Source: Triatoma infestans (taxonomy: Eukaryota > Arthropoda > Insecta > Hemiptera > Reduviidae). Taken from it: DNA of 64,000 nucleotides. Position numbers and translations under genes: made by a program. Positions 43,212-54,301 of the stretch are shown here, piece by piece. The stretch is from NCBI GenBank assembly GCA_011037195.1, contig JAAEAF010007901.1, forward strand, positions 1 through 64,000, written 5' to 3'. Within the stretch, counting starts at the first letter, position 1. The number at the start of each line of letters is the position of its first letter. Under the pieces are notes generated by a model that was not told the origin of the DNA, searched no databases, and saw only the letters and a list, made by a program, of their open reading frames with translations.

Positions 43212-44129
43212 TGACTTTTAAAAAGATTCGTTCCAAATTAACACATACACTGAACTGATTAGCTTTGAATCTTAATTAAGTCATTCATAATAACAATGGA
43301 AATAAGTTTTCAATATTCCTATCATGTAATAATAAAAATGAAAGTAAAAGTGGATTACAAAATAACTTTAGTAAACAATGGGAGTCGATGGTCACAATTA
43401 ATGCAATACCAACACATACTTCTTTTTAATTAAAGTTGCACTTCTGAAAAGTAGCATTTAAATATGTAGTCATGTCAAAATGTTCATATAAAAAAAATTG
43501 CTATAATGAAAAGTCGTTAATAAACAATGTACATAAAATAAATAGAAATGATATTGTCTCTTATTCAACGATGACAACTCCAAAGGCAAAGTCAAATGAT
43601 GAGCTAGAATAATGGCCGGTAGCCTTTTTACTACGGTGGGCACTCATTGTGGTTTGCTTATGACAAGGTATTTTATCTCTATTTTGCTGCGTGAGGAAGT
43701 TATGAACTTCATGTTAATTAGAAACATATTTAATAAATTACGAAAAAAAATTTTAATAAATTTATTAAAATATACGCCCACTCACAAACATAAATATTAA
43801 AAAAAAAAAAATACACATTAATGCGACACTTGGTTGGTTTTAGAGACCCATTAATCATTTTGTCATAATCAGGCTTTTAATCTTAATTGCCTATTATTCT
43901 AGTTTAATTGGTAGGCACCGATTATATCACAACAGTTTATGAATTCTTTGTCTCTTGCCACAAAATTGTTTTCATACCGCTTTTGCTAAACTCAAGTGGC
44001 TGTCTTGCTAAATACAACTGTCTTGCTAGCCCTATACAAGATTCCTATTCAAGGATTAAATTTTCGTGTTGTACTTTCTCTTACTCGAAATAAGAGAATC
44101 TATTGCGATCAAATAAAATATTTTTATCG
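43212..44129. other. AT-rich DNA, no gene; TSR end near 44067
   Basis: GTACTTTCTCTTACTCGAAA, TAAGAGAATC and TTTTTATCGAACC at 44070-44130 resemble the TSR hairpin end. The rest is unrecognised. Confidence 0.4.
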
Positions 44130-44700
44130 AACCATGGAGCAAGAAAAAAACGCTAATGCTGAAGTCTATTCATCCTCTTTCCAGATTGCCATGTGTGGGG
44201 GTACGGAAGCTAAGAATTTCGATGGCAAGATCGGTGCCATCTATGAGGCTTTGAGAGCAGTAAGAAGCCACGGCGGAGAACTAAATCGCACTTTTTATTG
44301 ACTCAAATAAAGTTCGCTATACAAGCGATTACTTCTAAAATGAGGACAGAGCCATTTACCGTTTTAAATGCCGCCGGGCCTTATCTTAGCTGGAGCAATC
44401 AGGAAAACAAGTCTCTTTTAAATGGAATCCATTATCATTGTAGATTAGTTGGCAACAAGGAAGCTGACAAACTTGCCAAGAGTACATCAACCATCCTTCA
44501 ACCTGAATATTCCCTACCTTATGCCTCGGCGAAGAGAATCGTTCGTTATGCAGTGGCGAAGGAAACTCCGGATTTCCATCGACAGCAAGCGGAACTGAAG
44601 CAGTGGGAACATCTACAAGTAAAATAGCGCATTCCGACTAATCTGAAAAGAAGGGATGCCACCGTAGCATGTTTCAGGCTAACTGCTGGCCAACCTAACT
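44130..44700 (+). pseudogene. Jockey-type LINE RNase H relic
   Basis: The first open part (44133-44300) reads NANAEVYSSSFQIA and NFDGKIGAIYEALRAV, the RNase H region where the catalytic glutamate should lie; that codon is AAG, lysine (44227-44229). IDSNKVRYTSD follows in a shifted frame. The second part (to 44627) has HYHCRLVGNKEADKLAKST, with the histidine/aspartate motif, and QWEHLQV. VACFRLTAG ends it near 44690. It is the same general type as 25977-26831 but broken by frameshifts and stops. Confidence 0.7.
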
Positions 44701-45478
44701 AAACATTCGTAAATATTACAATTTAGAAGAAAGTGATGCGAGTGTTCATATCACATATGTAACTTTTTTTCTTTTTTTTTTACTTTGATACCCTCATGGC
44801 ATCTTGATCTTTATTGTAATGGTTAGCTAACTTTCCGCTACCGAAACTATTTTCTAATAGTTTATTGGTTATCTGTCAAACACAAGTTTTTAGCAACTTT
44901 AGAGGTAATGAATTTTATTATTGCAAAACTTGTCCATTATATTTATCCTTTTATCGTAAACCTAGTCATCATTAAATAATCTTTGAGGAGTACTATTATG
45001 GAGAAACTAGTAGGGTTTTATAATTTAGTTTTAAACAATTCTACAATTCTTTTTTTTTACCGGTCCAGTGAATTCTAAATAATATTTTGGAAATTCATAA
45101 TTTCTCTATTCTGACGCTTTTCTTTTTGCATAGCAAATCAGATTTTTATGTAATTGTGATATGTTGTCATCATTTAACAATTTTTGTCTTTGAACACGAT
45201 CATGTGCTTATTCTTCTTAAATTTTTATAAAAGATGGGGCCAGTACAGTTTTTTTGCTAACTAATCTTCATCAGGCCTTCTGGTCTTTGTGTGTCTGGTA
45301 GTTGGACATTGTAAGTTTGTAATTTAATCGTTCGTAACTTTCATTAGTGATTTTGAACCATTTAATACAATTTTATTTTATAAAAGATATTTCTGGATTT
45401 TTTTTTTACCCTTTGTAGTAAAGAAATCATTGTGAAACTGTTTAAATTAAACTTGAATTCATTGAAAATATACAAAAC
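44701..45478. other. AT-rich DNA, no gene
   Basis: T-runs only. Confidence 0.4.
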
Positions 45479-45563
45479 ATTTGTGAGATTGTTGTGGTAG
45501 TTGGTTCCGCAGAGCTGGAAAATATCAGAGACATTTTCCGTGATAGGCTGCTTCTTTTTGTGG

Positions 45564-45601
45564 TTTCGACCAGTTTCGGGCGTTCGCCCATCATCAGGAT
45601 G
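45564..45601 (-). ncRNA. Hammerhead ribozyme-like motif, left arm
   Basis: On the minus strand: CATC, CTGATGA, GGGC GAAC GCCC, GAAA, CTGGTC, GAAA. Core boxes are intact, but helix III and helix I partners are changed. Confidence 0.5.
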
Positions 45602-45746
45602 TTTTTTGTTAAACAGTGTAATAACATAGACTTGCACAGAGCAAATACAGTTAATACACTCCACTATTTTTGCGGTTTACAGATGAGGAGTGTATCAACT
45701 GTATTTGCTCTGTGGAAGTCTATGTTATTATATTGTTTAACAAAAA

Positions 45747-45784
45747 TATCCTGATGATGGGCGAACGCTCGCAACCGGTCGATG
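45747..45784 (+). ncRNA. Hammerhead ribozyme-like motif, right arm, core mutated
   Basis: TATC, CTGATGA, GGGC GAAC GCTC (a G-T pair), GCAA in place of GAAA, CCGGTC, GATG. The A to C change in the second box predicts loss of activity. Confidence 0.5.
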
Positions 45785-45986
45785 ACCAAAAAAAGAAGCA
45801 GGCTGCCATGGAAAATGTCTCTGATGATTTGTGAGATTGTTAGGTTGCTAAGATTTATGTGTTCTCACTTCAGTAAATAATTTGTAACATAATCTAGTCC
45901 ATCCGGACGCGTATTTATTAGTGTTCCAGATTGTAGCTACTTTTTTGGCATGTACTGGACATTTGGAGATGGAATCATATTTTCAA

Positions 45987-46512
45987 TAGGGTAAAGCTAG
46001 GAGAGATGACGCACATTTCAAAGTTATGCCCTGTATCAAAATATAGGAGATACTTTAAAGAGGTAATGCTTATAAAACATATGTCAACTACTATTATCTA
46101 CAAAAAAATCTTATTTTCCAAAATAAAGACATTCTCATTTATTCTAGAAACAAAATACAAATACACTACATTTGGCTGATGGACATGAAACTTGGTAAAC
46201 ACTGTGTCTATAAGTCCAACTTTAACGACAGCAGGAAATCTTTCATTTCAATTGCAATTAGTATAGTATATTTAAAAGAAAAAAAATTTACTAAGCGTTA
46301 TGAAAATTCAGGTATTCACGATAATTCTCGATATGCGTATAATTGTTCCTAGAACACAGAAGAACACACAAAATAACTGATGAATTTTACAATACGTTCG
46401 CTTGATTTCTCTACTCCGGGACTAACTTCCATGACGCCACGTGGTGGCAAACAAGAGAAGCAAAGACTGCATCTTCTCTCCTACCCCCATCGTCTCTCCT
46501 AGCTTTACCCTA
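45987..46512 (-). mobile_element. TIR element (MITE-like), uninterrupted copy
   Basis: The ends are inverted repeats: GGGTAAAGCTAGGAGAGA at the left (from 45989) and TCTCTCCTAGCTTTACCC at the right (to 46510), each next to TA. This suggests a TA target duplication as in the Tc1/mariner superfamily. There is no transposase. The sequence matches, in inverse orientation, the element at 53826-55559 with its LINE removed. Confidence 0.7.
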
Positions 46513-46654
46513 TATCTGTAATTAATTAATCCTCAGAATTAGGCAGTTAGTGTAAAAGTTTTTAGAGGTGGACCTAATATAATATATTGCTTTGGAAATA
46601 ATCACTAAAGAGGAATCTGGATGAAAATCAACAATTAGAATGTTGATGAATATG

Positions 46655-47353
46655 CCCTCCTGCGGCTTTTTTTTTTTTTTTTTTTTTTTATCGGGGGGGC
46701 CAACGCACTGCGACCTTGAGCAGGTCTATTGTGCTATGCCCCCTGGGTGCCACAGGCTTGCCCATAGCACCCGAACGGATGCCCAATTGAACATGCGTTC
46801 TACAATATCTCCATCAGGTTGAGGTCCCTGAGGAATCCTAATACCCTGACGGGCTCTAGAGAGGGTATATCCCCCTCCTCCACCTGGTAGCTACCCAGGT
46901 TCCTGAACCTTCTCTGAGTGGCAGCCTCGCAGTCTGTTAGGAGATGTATTGGAGTTTCCTCCAACTCCCCACAGAATCTGCATGAGCTGTCACTTTCCAA
47001 GCCCAGCTTCGCCAAGTGTCCTCTAAGTCGGCAATGCCCCGTGAGGAAACCCGTAAGTACGCGGAGCTTGTTCTTACTCAATCCAATGCAGGCCTCCGAC
47101 CTCCGTTGGTTATAATTTCCCAAGCAGATCTTGGCCTGCCGCAAACCGGGGAGGGAGTACCAGAGTTGAGATCTCTTCGTCTCCTCCTCCTTCTTAAGTT
47201 CCTCTAACAGACACTGATCGCTAATCCCACAAAAAGGTTCCGGCCCCAAAAGTGGTGTCATAGCGCCTATCTTGGCCAGGGCGTCGGCCGTCTCATTCCC
47301 TTCAATGCCAACATGCCCCGGCACCCACCAAAGTGCGACCCTCCTGCGGCTTT
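46655..47353. repeat. 15 bp target duplication of the LINE at 46670
   Basis: CCCTCCTGCGGCTTT occurs identically at 46655-46669 and 47339-47353. Confidence 0.9.
46670..47338 (-). mobile_element. Recent 5'-truncated R1-type LINE insertion
   Basis: The T-run at 46670-46689 is the poly-A tail. The 5' truncation lies inside RNase H at 47338. The perfect target duplication and undamaged reading frame point to a young insertion. Confidence 0.85.
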
Positions 47354-47381
47354 GTTTGATCTGTTTGAATTTAAAAGACAA
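46800..47381 (-). CDS. R1-type RNase H C-terminal part, open frame
   Basis: The open frame has 193 residues. The first 13 or so (MSFKFKQIKQSRR) come from flanking host DNA and the duplicated target. LINE coding begins at about residue 14 with VALWWVPGHVGIEGNETADALAK, which holds the RNase H histidine and last aspartate. The front half with the other catalytic residues is missing. A GPEP block (near residue 50) and a C-terminal finger (GFLTGHCRLRGHL, CRFCGELEETPIHLLTDC) follow. The protein cannot be a working RNase H. Related relics are at 60510-61390 and 61767-62589. Confidence 0.75.
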   Translation of the reverse strand: MSFKFKQIKQSRRRVALWWVPGHVGIEGNETADALAKIGAMTPLLGPEPFCGISDQCLLEELKKEEETKRSQLWYSLPGLRQAKICLGNYNQRRSEACIGLSKNKLRVLTGFLTGHCRLRGHLAKLGLESDSSCRFCGELEETPIHLLTDCEAATQRRFRNLGSYQVEEGDIPSLEPVRVLGFLRDLNLMEIL

Positions 47382-48510
47382 TTAGCCATCAGGACATCTC
47401 TGAGCCTCGTAGAGTAAAAGGAAAAACCTTTTCCTGACTGGAGGTTTTACTTCTAGAGGAGACCCAAATAAAGAGATTATTCAAATTAAGAGGAAATCTT
47501 CCTGCAGTGCTGTCTTTCTTGATCACCATTGTCCGTCTTAGACAAGGCGTATTTGCAATCGTTGTTCTGATTATCTTAATGTTCTACTTTTTCGAACTCG
47601 TTAGTTAATTTCATTCCTACAATTTGCTGCTGATGGTTGATTGTGTTTTTGTTCCTTCTCTTTTGATACTCGGAACTTTATAGTTATTTTTGTTATAGTA
47701 TCCTATTTAGAATCTGTATGTGTGCACATTGTATAGAGAAGAAATGAACTTCTGTATCCACCTGGATAGTTTTTATATCTTTATCCCATGCGAGTTCGCC
47801 CTTAACTCTTTGGAACAGGAAGATTTCATTATCTAGCCGTGCTAGGTAAATATCCTTCTAAGAGCTTAATAGTTCTAAACCTAGATCGTTTCCAATCAAA
47901 ATGAGTGGGCTAATCTCTTAGGTGTTCACTGGTAAAGAGAAATTCAATATACTTGTATGTAATTAACATGGTTCCACATTAAATTAAAGGTTCTTCTCCT
48001 ACTGGAATAAACAACCTAGCATTTCATCTACTTATTTATCTTTTAAACGGTTTTATAAATTGATTATTATAGCAGCAAAATAAATTCCTCTAATATTTTT
48101 CAAGTTAATTTTAAATCTCCAAAAATTTAATATAGTTTTCCTACTTTTACATAAATTATCTGGAGCCTGTCACTGTAATAAACAAATAACCTCACATAAT
48201 GCAGTGTTTACATTTATTACTGTTTTGCATATTTAATCAGAGTAAAATCACACAAAAGTTAAAATATTCCATAGCGTTATTAATAGACGCTATTAATTTC
48301 AGTATCAAGTTACTGCAATACTAAATCAGTGTAGATTATATTCTTCCATCACCAGAGAATGTTTTTCTGTTATAAAATTATTAATGTATTATGTCTCCGT
48401 ATTATATCCGTAACTCTACCCATGTTGCTCCAACATGTCTACATGACAATATAATGTTTTGAATTATATTATTACTTTGTTTAATTAATGTATGCTGGTT
48501 TTTTTATTGT

Positions 48511-48546
<36 letters not shown>

Positions 48547-49648
48547 TTAAGTAGAAATATATAACCCTTGTTAAATTATTAGTTTTGAAGTTCTCACTTC
48601 ATGGTGAGTTCCGCTTTGTCTCCAATACAGCATTTTCTCCATAATAATAATAATATCATATATTTCACTAAAAAGAAATGACATAATTTGCCAGAAGATA
48701 TTGTAACCTAAGTAATACACGACATGAAAAAAAATTTTCTGCCGAAGGTCGATTTACAGAACAGAAATATGTATACATAAGGGGAAAAAAAAAGACACGA
48801 AATCAGTAATTCGAAAGAGAAATAAAAATGAAGTTATACTTATTCAAAAATAAATAAAACAAATTATAAAATATTATTATGAATCCACAAAAATTCAAAA
48901 ATTTAATTTCATTAACAAATAATGATATTGATAGTGCCAGGCATGTCGAGCGTATTTCATCAAAGAAAATTATTCTCGTAACAGATCAATAAACTTATAT
49001 TTGGTTAAAATAGTAAAAGATACATGTAGACGACGGATTTGAGATAGAATAGTGCAGTGCATCTGCCATAACATGAACAAGGTCCTCCCTGTCGCGGGTA
49101 TTAGATAAGGAACACATATTGTTTTACCTGGTGCACCATCTAAATACCATAAATCACCTCTGATCCTAAACAGCCATCTTGTGTCACCCAAAGTCTATCC
49201 CTGAGCTTTATCGTTACTAAAGTCAAAATTACTATCTAATTGTTTATACAGTAGGAAACTGTGAGCTAACTTGTTCACAAAACTCTTTATTTAAGCTATA
49301 TTTCATTCGTAATTTTTCTAATATAACATTAAACAGCCTTGGCCATTTATCTACATTATTTAAAGAAAGGAGTGATTCACATGAAAGAAATCACAATGCG
49401 CTCCAGCTTTTAAACCACAATACACCGCGACCAATAACTTCAAGGGCGACTATTTTAAGGAAGTGTTAATCAGAAAGTTTAAAAAGTTTGAAGATGTAAT
49501 TAAAATGAATTTTCAGAATAAATAATGTCAGCTGATCTTACGTTGGTCTCTAAATACAATTAGGAGGCGTTTTATTTTCAAAGAACAGTTTCTGAATAAC
49601 AAGTGTAATTTGCACAAATAAACTAATAATAATAATAAATAATAGACG
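47354..49648. other. AT-rich DNA, no gene
   Basis: No coding family was recognised in 2.3 kb. A 30 bp T-run lies at 48514-48543. The 73-codon minus-strand ORF at 48970-49191 has no family features. Confidence 0.4.
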
Positions 49649-49825
49649 CGGGGGATTAGCTCAGTGTAACGCATTGAGCCAGCAGCTCTACTCTTAGATT
49701 TTTTTCGCCCTAGGATCCTCTACAGCTCACTGTTCAGTGGTAGACACAGTACTGTCTGTAACAATAACAGAGCCGCAATGCACTGATAACGCTTCGGGCG
49801 CCAATGACCTTAATTAAAAAATAAT
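49649..49825 (+). mobile_element. SINE-A copy, shortened
   Basis: GGGGATTAGCTCAGTG, then CTCTACAGCTCACTGTTCAG, CTGTCTGTAACAATAACAGA and TCGGGCGCCAATGACCTTAA. The B-box region is deleted. Confidence 0.65.
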
Positions 49826-50467
49826 TATAAATAAAAATCAATAGTGATAGATAATAAATTATCAATTACTGCATTCTATATAATTTTGCTTTTCTATTTA
49901 CGCTTCTCAACCACTATATTGACAGCTCTCAAAGTCTTTATTTGGATTCTTATGTTTCAGCCTCACGCATAAAAAATTTACAATTATTTAAAAAAAAATA
50001 ATAATAATAATAATAATAAATAATAAATTATCTAATAATATAGTTATAAATAATGCAGTTCCACCTCTTCCTACATGATTTTGCTTTTCTATTTATGCTC
50101 CTCAACCTCTATATTGACAGCTTTCAAACTTTTTACCTTGTCTTCTTATGTTGAAGTTTCACTCAACAGAAATTTACAATTCTTTCTCGTTTTATTTTTT
50201 GCAAATCCACGTAATATCTTTCATTCACGAAATAATAAAATTATGGAAAAGTTAAATCTTTTTTTGTTTTGATTTATACAGTTTAGGATACAGCCTTTAG
50301 TCAAGGAAATTGTCAGGTAATAAAAAAACAATTTGCTGCATAAAATGCTGGTTAATGTCTTTAAGGTAATGTCTTTAAGGTATTTTGTTTGAAAAAGACA
50401 AAATATTAATATTTAAAGACTAAAGATAAAATATTTTTATATTTTATTCTCGGAATTTTTAATTATA
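49826..50467 (+). repeat. AT-rich DNA with a diverged tandem duplication
   Basis: 49870-49990 and 50055-50185 share TTTTGCTTTTCTATTTA, CTCAACC, TATATTGACAGCT, TCTTATGTT and AAATTTACAATT in order, about 180 bp apart. AAT-rich simple sequence separates them. There is no gene. Confidence 0.5.
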
Positions 50468-51010
50468 ATGTAATTATTACTTTCTCTAAATGCTGTAGGA
50501 AGTAGTATTGCGATCGTGTTTTTATCGAACTATACATTTCGAGATCCCATCTGAATCCGAAAGAATTTAAAAAAAAAAAAATTGGTCTCTTATTGGGTGT
50601 ACGTATGTGTATAAGTGTGTAGTCAGCATTATTGAATAAAATTTTCAATTTTGGTATTTTCTAGCAAAAGTTCCAACCATTTTCTTTGTACATACGGTTT
50701 CGTCTAAAGTACCGAGTAAATGTATAAATATGATACCACCATCTATATAATATTAAATACAATTCAATGTGATGCCACTATTTTGATTTTGAAAAGAAAT
50801 TGTTGACTGAAAGTACGACTCTATTGAAGAGTGTTTTCAGTTTTTTGCGACTCACTACATATATATAGACATCAATTAGTTTCATTAAACTTGGAATTTG
50901 TATTATGCCTGCAAACACTATTGTTTGAAATTTTTTTCGTAGAAAATTGATGAGTCTTGCTTCCCTCAAAAAAATCGTACTATTTAGACTATCCCATTGA
51001 TGTAACATTG
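50468..51010 (-). repeat. TSR repeat, old copy
   Basis: ACTTTCTCTAAATGCTGTAG (decayed hairpin), AAGTAGTATTGCGATCGTG, and a GT-rich patch after ATTGGTCTCTTATTGGG follow TSR order. It ends in decayed module sequence. A TSR-like terminus (AGAGAAAGTAATGTGAGG) at 51301-51330 may be its far end, beyond a SINE. Confidence 0.55.
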
Positions 51011-51090
51011 GAGGTAACTAAACATTGTAAAACTTGTAAGTTTGAAGATATTAAGTGATTTATAAACTATGTATGTACTATGTATTGTAT

Positions 51091-51275
51091 TGTCCTCACG
51101 CGTTGGCCTATTGGCTAGTGGGTAACGTAGAGTTAGCGCATCTAAGTAGCGAAAGTCAGAAACTAACCTGGCAAGGGAACCACTGCGTGCTTACCACATG
51201 TCCACCAATTACAGTTCGCCGTCTCTCAAGCCTTCGTGCTTCTTGAGCTGTGTTATACCATAGGTTTTATTTTTA
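51091..51275 (+). mobile_element. SINE-B with an internal deletion
   Basis: TGTCCTCACGCGTTGGCCTA is followed almost at once by GTAACGTAGAGTTAGCGCAT, so the B box and neighbouring segment are missing. The body continues ACTGCGTGCTTACCACATG. Confidence 0.7.
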
Positions 51276-51349
51276 AGTAAATGAATTATTATTACCATCA
51301 AGAGAAAGTAATGTGAGGGTTTCATATTAGAATTATAAATAAAAATAAA

Positions 51350-51911
51350 AATTCTCGTTAAATGTGCCAGATGAGTTTTATTGGCCAGGCCGCTTGGACT
51401 GTATTATCTATAAAGATGTGTTGCTTTAATACTATTTAGTTCATAAAAAAAAAAAAACAAGAATTATTTTATTGGTAATGTCATCGGCCCTATTTCCTCC
51501 ATTCACCCGGCTTCTATCTGTTTTAGAGAATCGTTACAGCTAGAAATCCAAGATAAATTCTAAAGCTTGTATTCTAATTTTAAACACCATTCACTCTCTT
51601 GCATTCTCTTTCTAACAGTATATTTTAAATTTAAAATACGGTTATCTAGTTTCAATCTTGCATTATATTATTATATGCTTTTTGTTTCATGGGTTTTGAG
51701 CGGGCAGTTTATTCAATGATGCATAACAGCTAAGTACGTATATTCATTCTATTGAGAAAATTATTTTAAAACAATATATTCTTTACAATAAAGATAAATT
51801 AAACTCCTTTAGTAAAGTTTCTTATAAAATAGTGAAGACTATCCTTTTAAATTTAATCGCAAAGATATAAGGGAACACCTGAATGTAAAATTTTTTGAAT
51901 TTCCTTTGCTC
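51350..51911. other. No gene recognised
   Basis: AT-rich DNA. Confidence 0.4.
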
Positions 51912-52222
51912 TACATACTACAGGCTCCGTCCCTAGTTAATTGGCGTAAGCCAAGGGAGAAGGAACGGATTAGCTCAGTGGTAGTGCGCTACACTAGCAA
52001 CGCGGTGGTCCCGGATTCCAATCCAGCATGTTGCCCTAGATTTTCTCTTCCTAGGAGCCTCTACAGTTCATTGTCGGGAGACGGGCACACTGCCCAACAG
52101 CTATACTGTTGTCTGTAGCTAGTGTAACAAATGTTGGTCTGGAAAGACTCTACTGAAAAGACTCCAGGGGGCACAATAAATCTTTCAGGTCGCTGTGTAG
52201 TAAACTCCATCAACAATCTAGA
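51912..52222 (+). mobile_element. SINE-A' copy
   Basis: CTCCGTCCCTAGTTAATTGG leader, GGATTAGCTCAGTGGTAGTG head, CAATCCAGCATGTTGCCC, and the A'-type tail GCACAATAAATCTTTCAGGT to CAACAATCTAG. The long leader module of 27572 is absent. Confidence 0.7.
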
Positions 52223-52603
52223 TGTAGTACAATCTTCTAGACATCTTTTCCCTGAACTTCCTCCATTTTGACGTCAGAAACGCCCTTGTAGTACTTGTGC
52301 TGCTGTTAATCTTAACTCAAATAACATGTTTGTAGTTTACTTTTATTGTTAAAAACAACCTTGTCAAGAGAATTTAAGTTTTACTGCATCAAAATCGGTT
52401 TCTTCATATTTATATATATATATTACTTTATGCTTCATAAATAAGATATTTTTCGTCTTATGTTAATACTAAAATAATATTTTGATTGATTACGATTCAT
52501 TTTTCTCGATCAATTTTTTGCTTGCTACTGTTGGAGATAATGAGTAAAAGGAACAACAAAAATTACAGTAAACAAGATTATTGTATGATGGTGGCAAAAG
52601 AAT

Positions 52604-52744
52604 TCGAAGGAAGAGGTCCCTTTAATAAGTGAGATTCTAAGGAAGAGTCCCCTTTAATAAGTGAGGTTCTAAGGAAGAGTCCCTTTAATATGTGAGGTTC
52701 TAAGGAAGAGTCCCTTTATTAAGTGAGATTCTAAGGAAGTGTCC
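52604..52744 (+). repeat. Minisatellite, 31-32 bp unit, about 4.4 copies
   Basis: Units starting AAGGAAGAG begin at 52607, 52639, 52671 and 52702, with a partial fifth at 52733. Units differ by a C insertion and single substitutions. Confidence 0.9.
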
Positions 52745-53825
52745 TTACCTCTTTAACAGTTATGTAGTAATGTAATTGATGAATTTCTTGAATAAGCAGC
52801 CTCGAGCCATGTCTGTCGTTAGTTATAGAGGCAGTGGGTAGTGGCAATTGAAGGCAACACTGTCTCGATTAAAATCCACAAATTGCCAAATGGCTTTGCT
52901 ACAAACTGGTGAGCTAGTGAGCCACTAATTATACACTGTCAGGAAACGGGCGGACGGGTATAATTGGCCTAGAAGAAGATACCCATTTAGTGTGAGGACA
53001 TCTGAATAACATAAACTCTGATCTACCAGGTTGAGAGTGTCATGATCCTCATTATTGCAATTATACAGATGTCTTCTGTTTGTGCGTGTAGTCTTTATAG
53101 ATTTAATCTTCTTAGTGTGCCCTCTAATGTCATTTTACTCTCTTCATTTTTACCTGGAAATTGATCTACGGCTAGTTTGTGATCTTAGTTGTATGTTTTC
53201 CCAATGGTTTTGGATCTCTTAAAAACAACAAAATTAAACAATCCAAATTTCAAAATTGTTTCCTAGCAAATCATCGCCTTGCAATGATCTGTTATCTCAA
53301 TAATATATAAGAAAATGTTTTGCAATATAAATAGATTGATGGTGGTTTAATAATAGCTGTCAAGCCCGAATCTCTGCAGTAACAAACCGGTCTTCTCATT
53401 CTTTTAATTTGATTCCATAAGATTAATGATGCTTGGCTCTCCTAGGGTTTACATTTCATCTTGAAGTGGTAAATAATTTTTTTTTTTTTTGTATGTATTG
53501 TAAAGCTATATTTTATTTTTATGCTAATGATCTTTTATTCATTTTTTTTTTAATGCAATATTAATAGCGTTTTTTTCGACACATTGACAACAATTTTATG
53601 AACTGGAAACTCACTAGAATAATTAACCTAGTTGGTGCACCGCTTGAATATTATTATCTAATTATTTCTATGAATAATAATAATAATTTATTTGTTAATT
53701 TAATTCTTAATTTGTAATAAACAAATATTAAAAATAGAGTTCTGGGTAAGCCGTTTGTCTCCAGAGATTACTTCTCCTTATATCAGTGTCGGCAAACTTC
53801 TGAATTAGTTACCCAGTTTAAGATA
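52745..53825. other. No gene recognised
   Basis: AT-rich DNA with T-runs near 53479 and 53541. Confidence 0.4.
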
Positions 53826-54301
53826 GGGTAAAGCTAATAGTGACGACGGGGGTAGGAGAGAAGACGCAGGCTTTGCTTCTCTTGTTTGCCACCACGTGAC
53901 GCCATGGAAGTTAGTCCAGGAGCAGAGAGATCAGAAGTGAACGTATTGCAAAATTCTTCAGTTATTTTGTCTATCCTTCGGTGTTCTACGAACATTTATA
54001 CGCATCAGCTATATCTGGTTATACCTGAATTTCCATAACGCTTTGTGATTTTTTTTTTCTTTTTTATATACTTATATTAATTGCAATTGAAATAAAAGAT
54101 TGCAACTGCTGTCGTTAAAATTGGACTCGTAGACATAGTGTTTACCAAGTTTCATGTCGATCAGCCATGTTACCTTCATAGAGAAGAGGTTTTCTACCTA
54201 TGGTGCGTCATGTATCCTACCATAGTAGGAGAGACTGCCAAATATAGTGTATTTGTATTTTGTTTCTGGAATAAATACGAATGTCTTTATTTTGAAAAAT
54301 A

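Larger units (their letters stand above)
45490..45826. mobile_element. Palindromic Penelope-like remnant, second complete copy
   Basis: It has the same organisation as 1656-2006. The left end is TGTTGTGGTAGTTGGTTCCG, the central spacer is about 45660-45690, and the right end is GGAAAATGTCTCTGATG. Again only the left arm has the extra outer 35 nt. The arms differ from each other by substitutions, so the hairpin is no longer perfect. Confidence 0.65.
45479..45841. repeat. Target-site duplication of the second palindrome
   Basis: ATTTGTGAGAT at 45479-45489 and 45827-45837 is duplicated. The identity extends to 15 bp with the ambiguous TGTT. Confidence 0.85.

Noticed and set aside
46640..46822. 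60-codon plus-strand ORF starting with a phenylalanine run
   Set aside because: The run is the antisense of the LINE poly-A tail.
47540..47900. Possible Copia RT on the minus strand
   Set aside because: The short translated runs did not form any motif in order.
52604..52744. CRISPR-like array
   Set aside because: Units are contiguous without spacers, and the DNA is eukaryotic.
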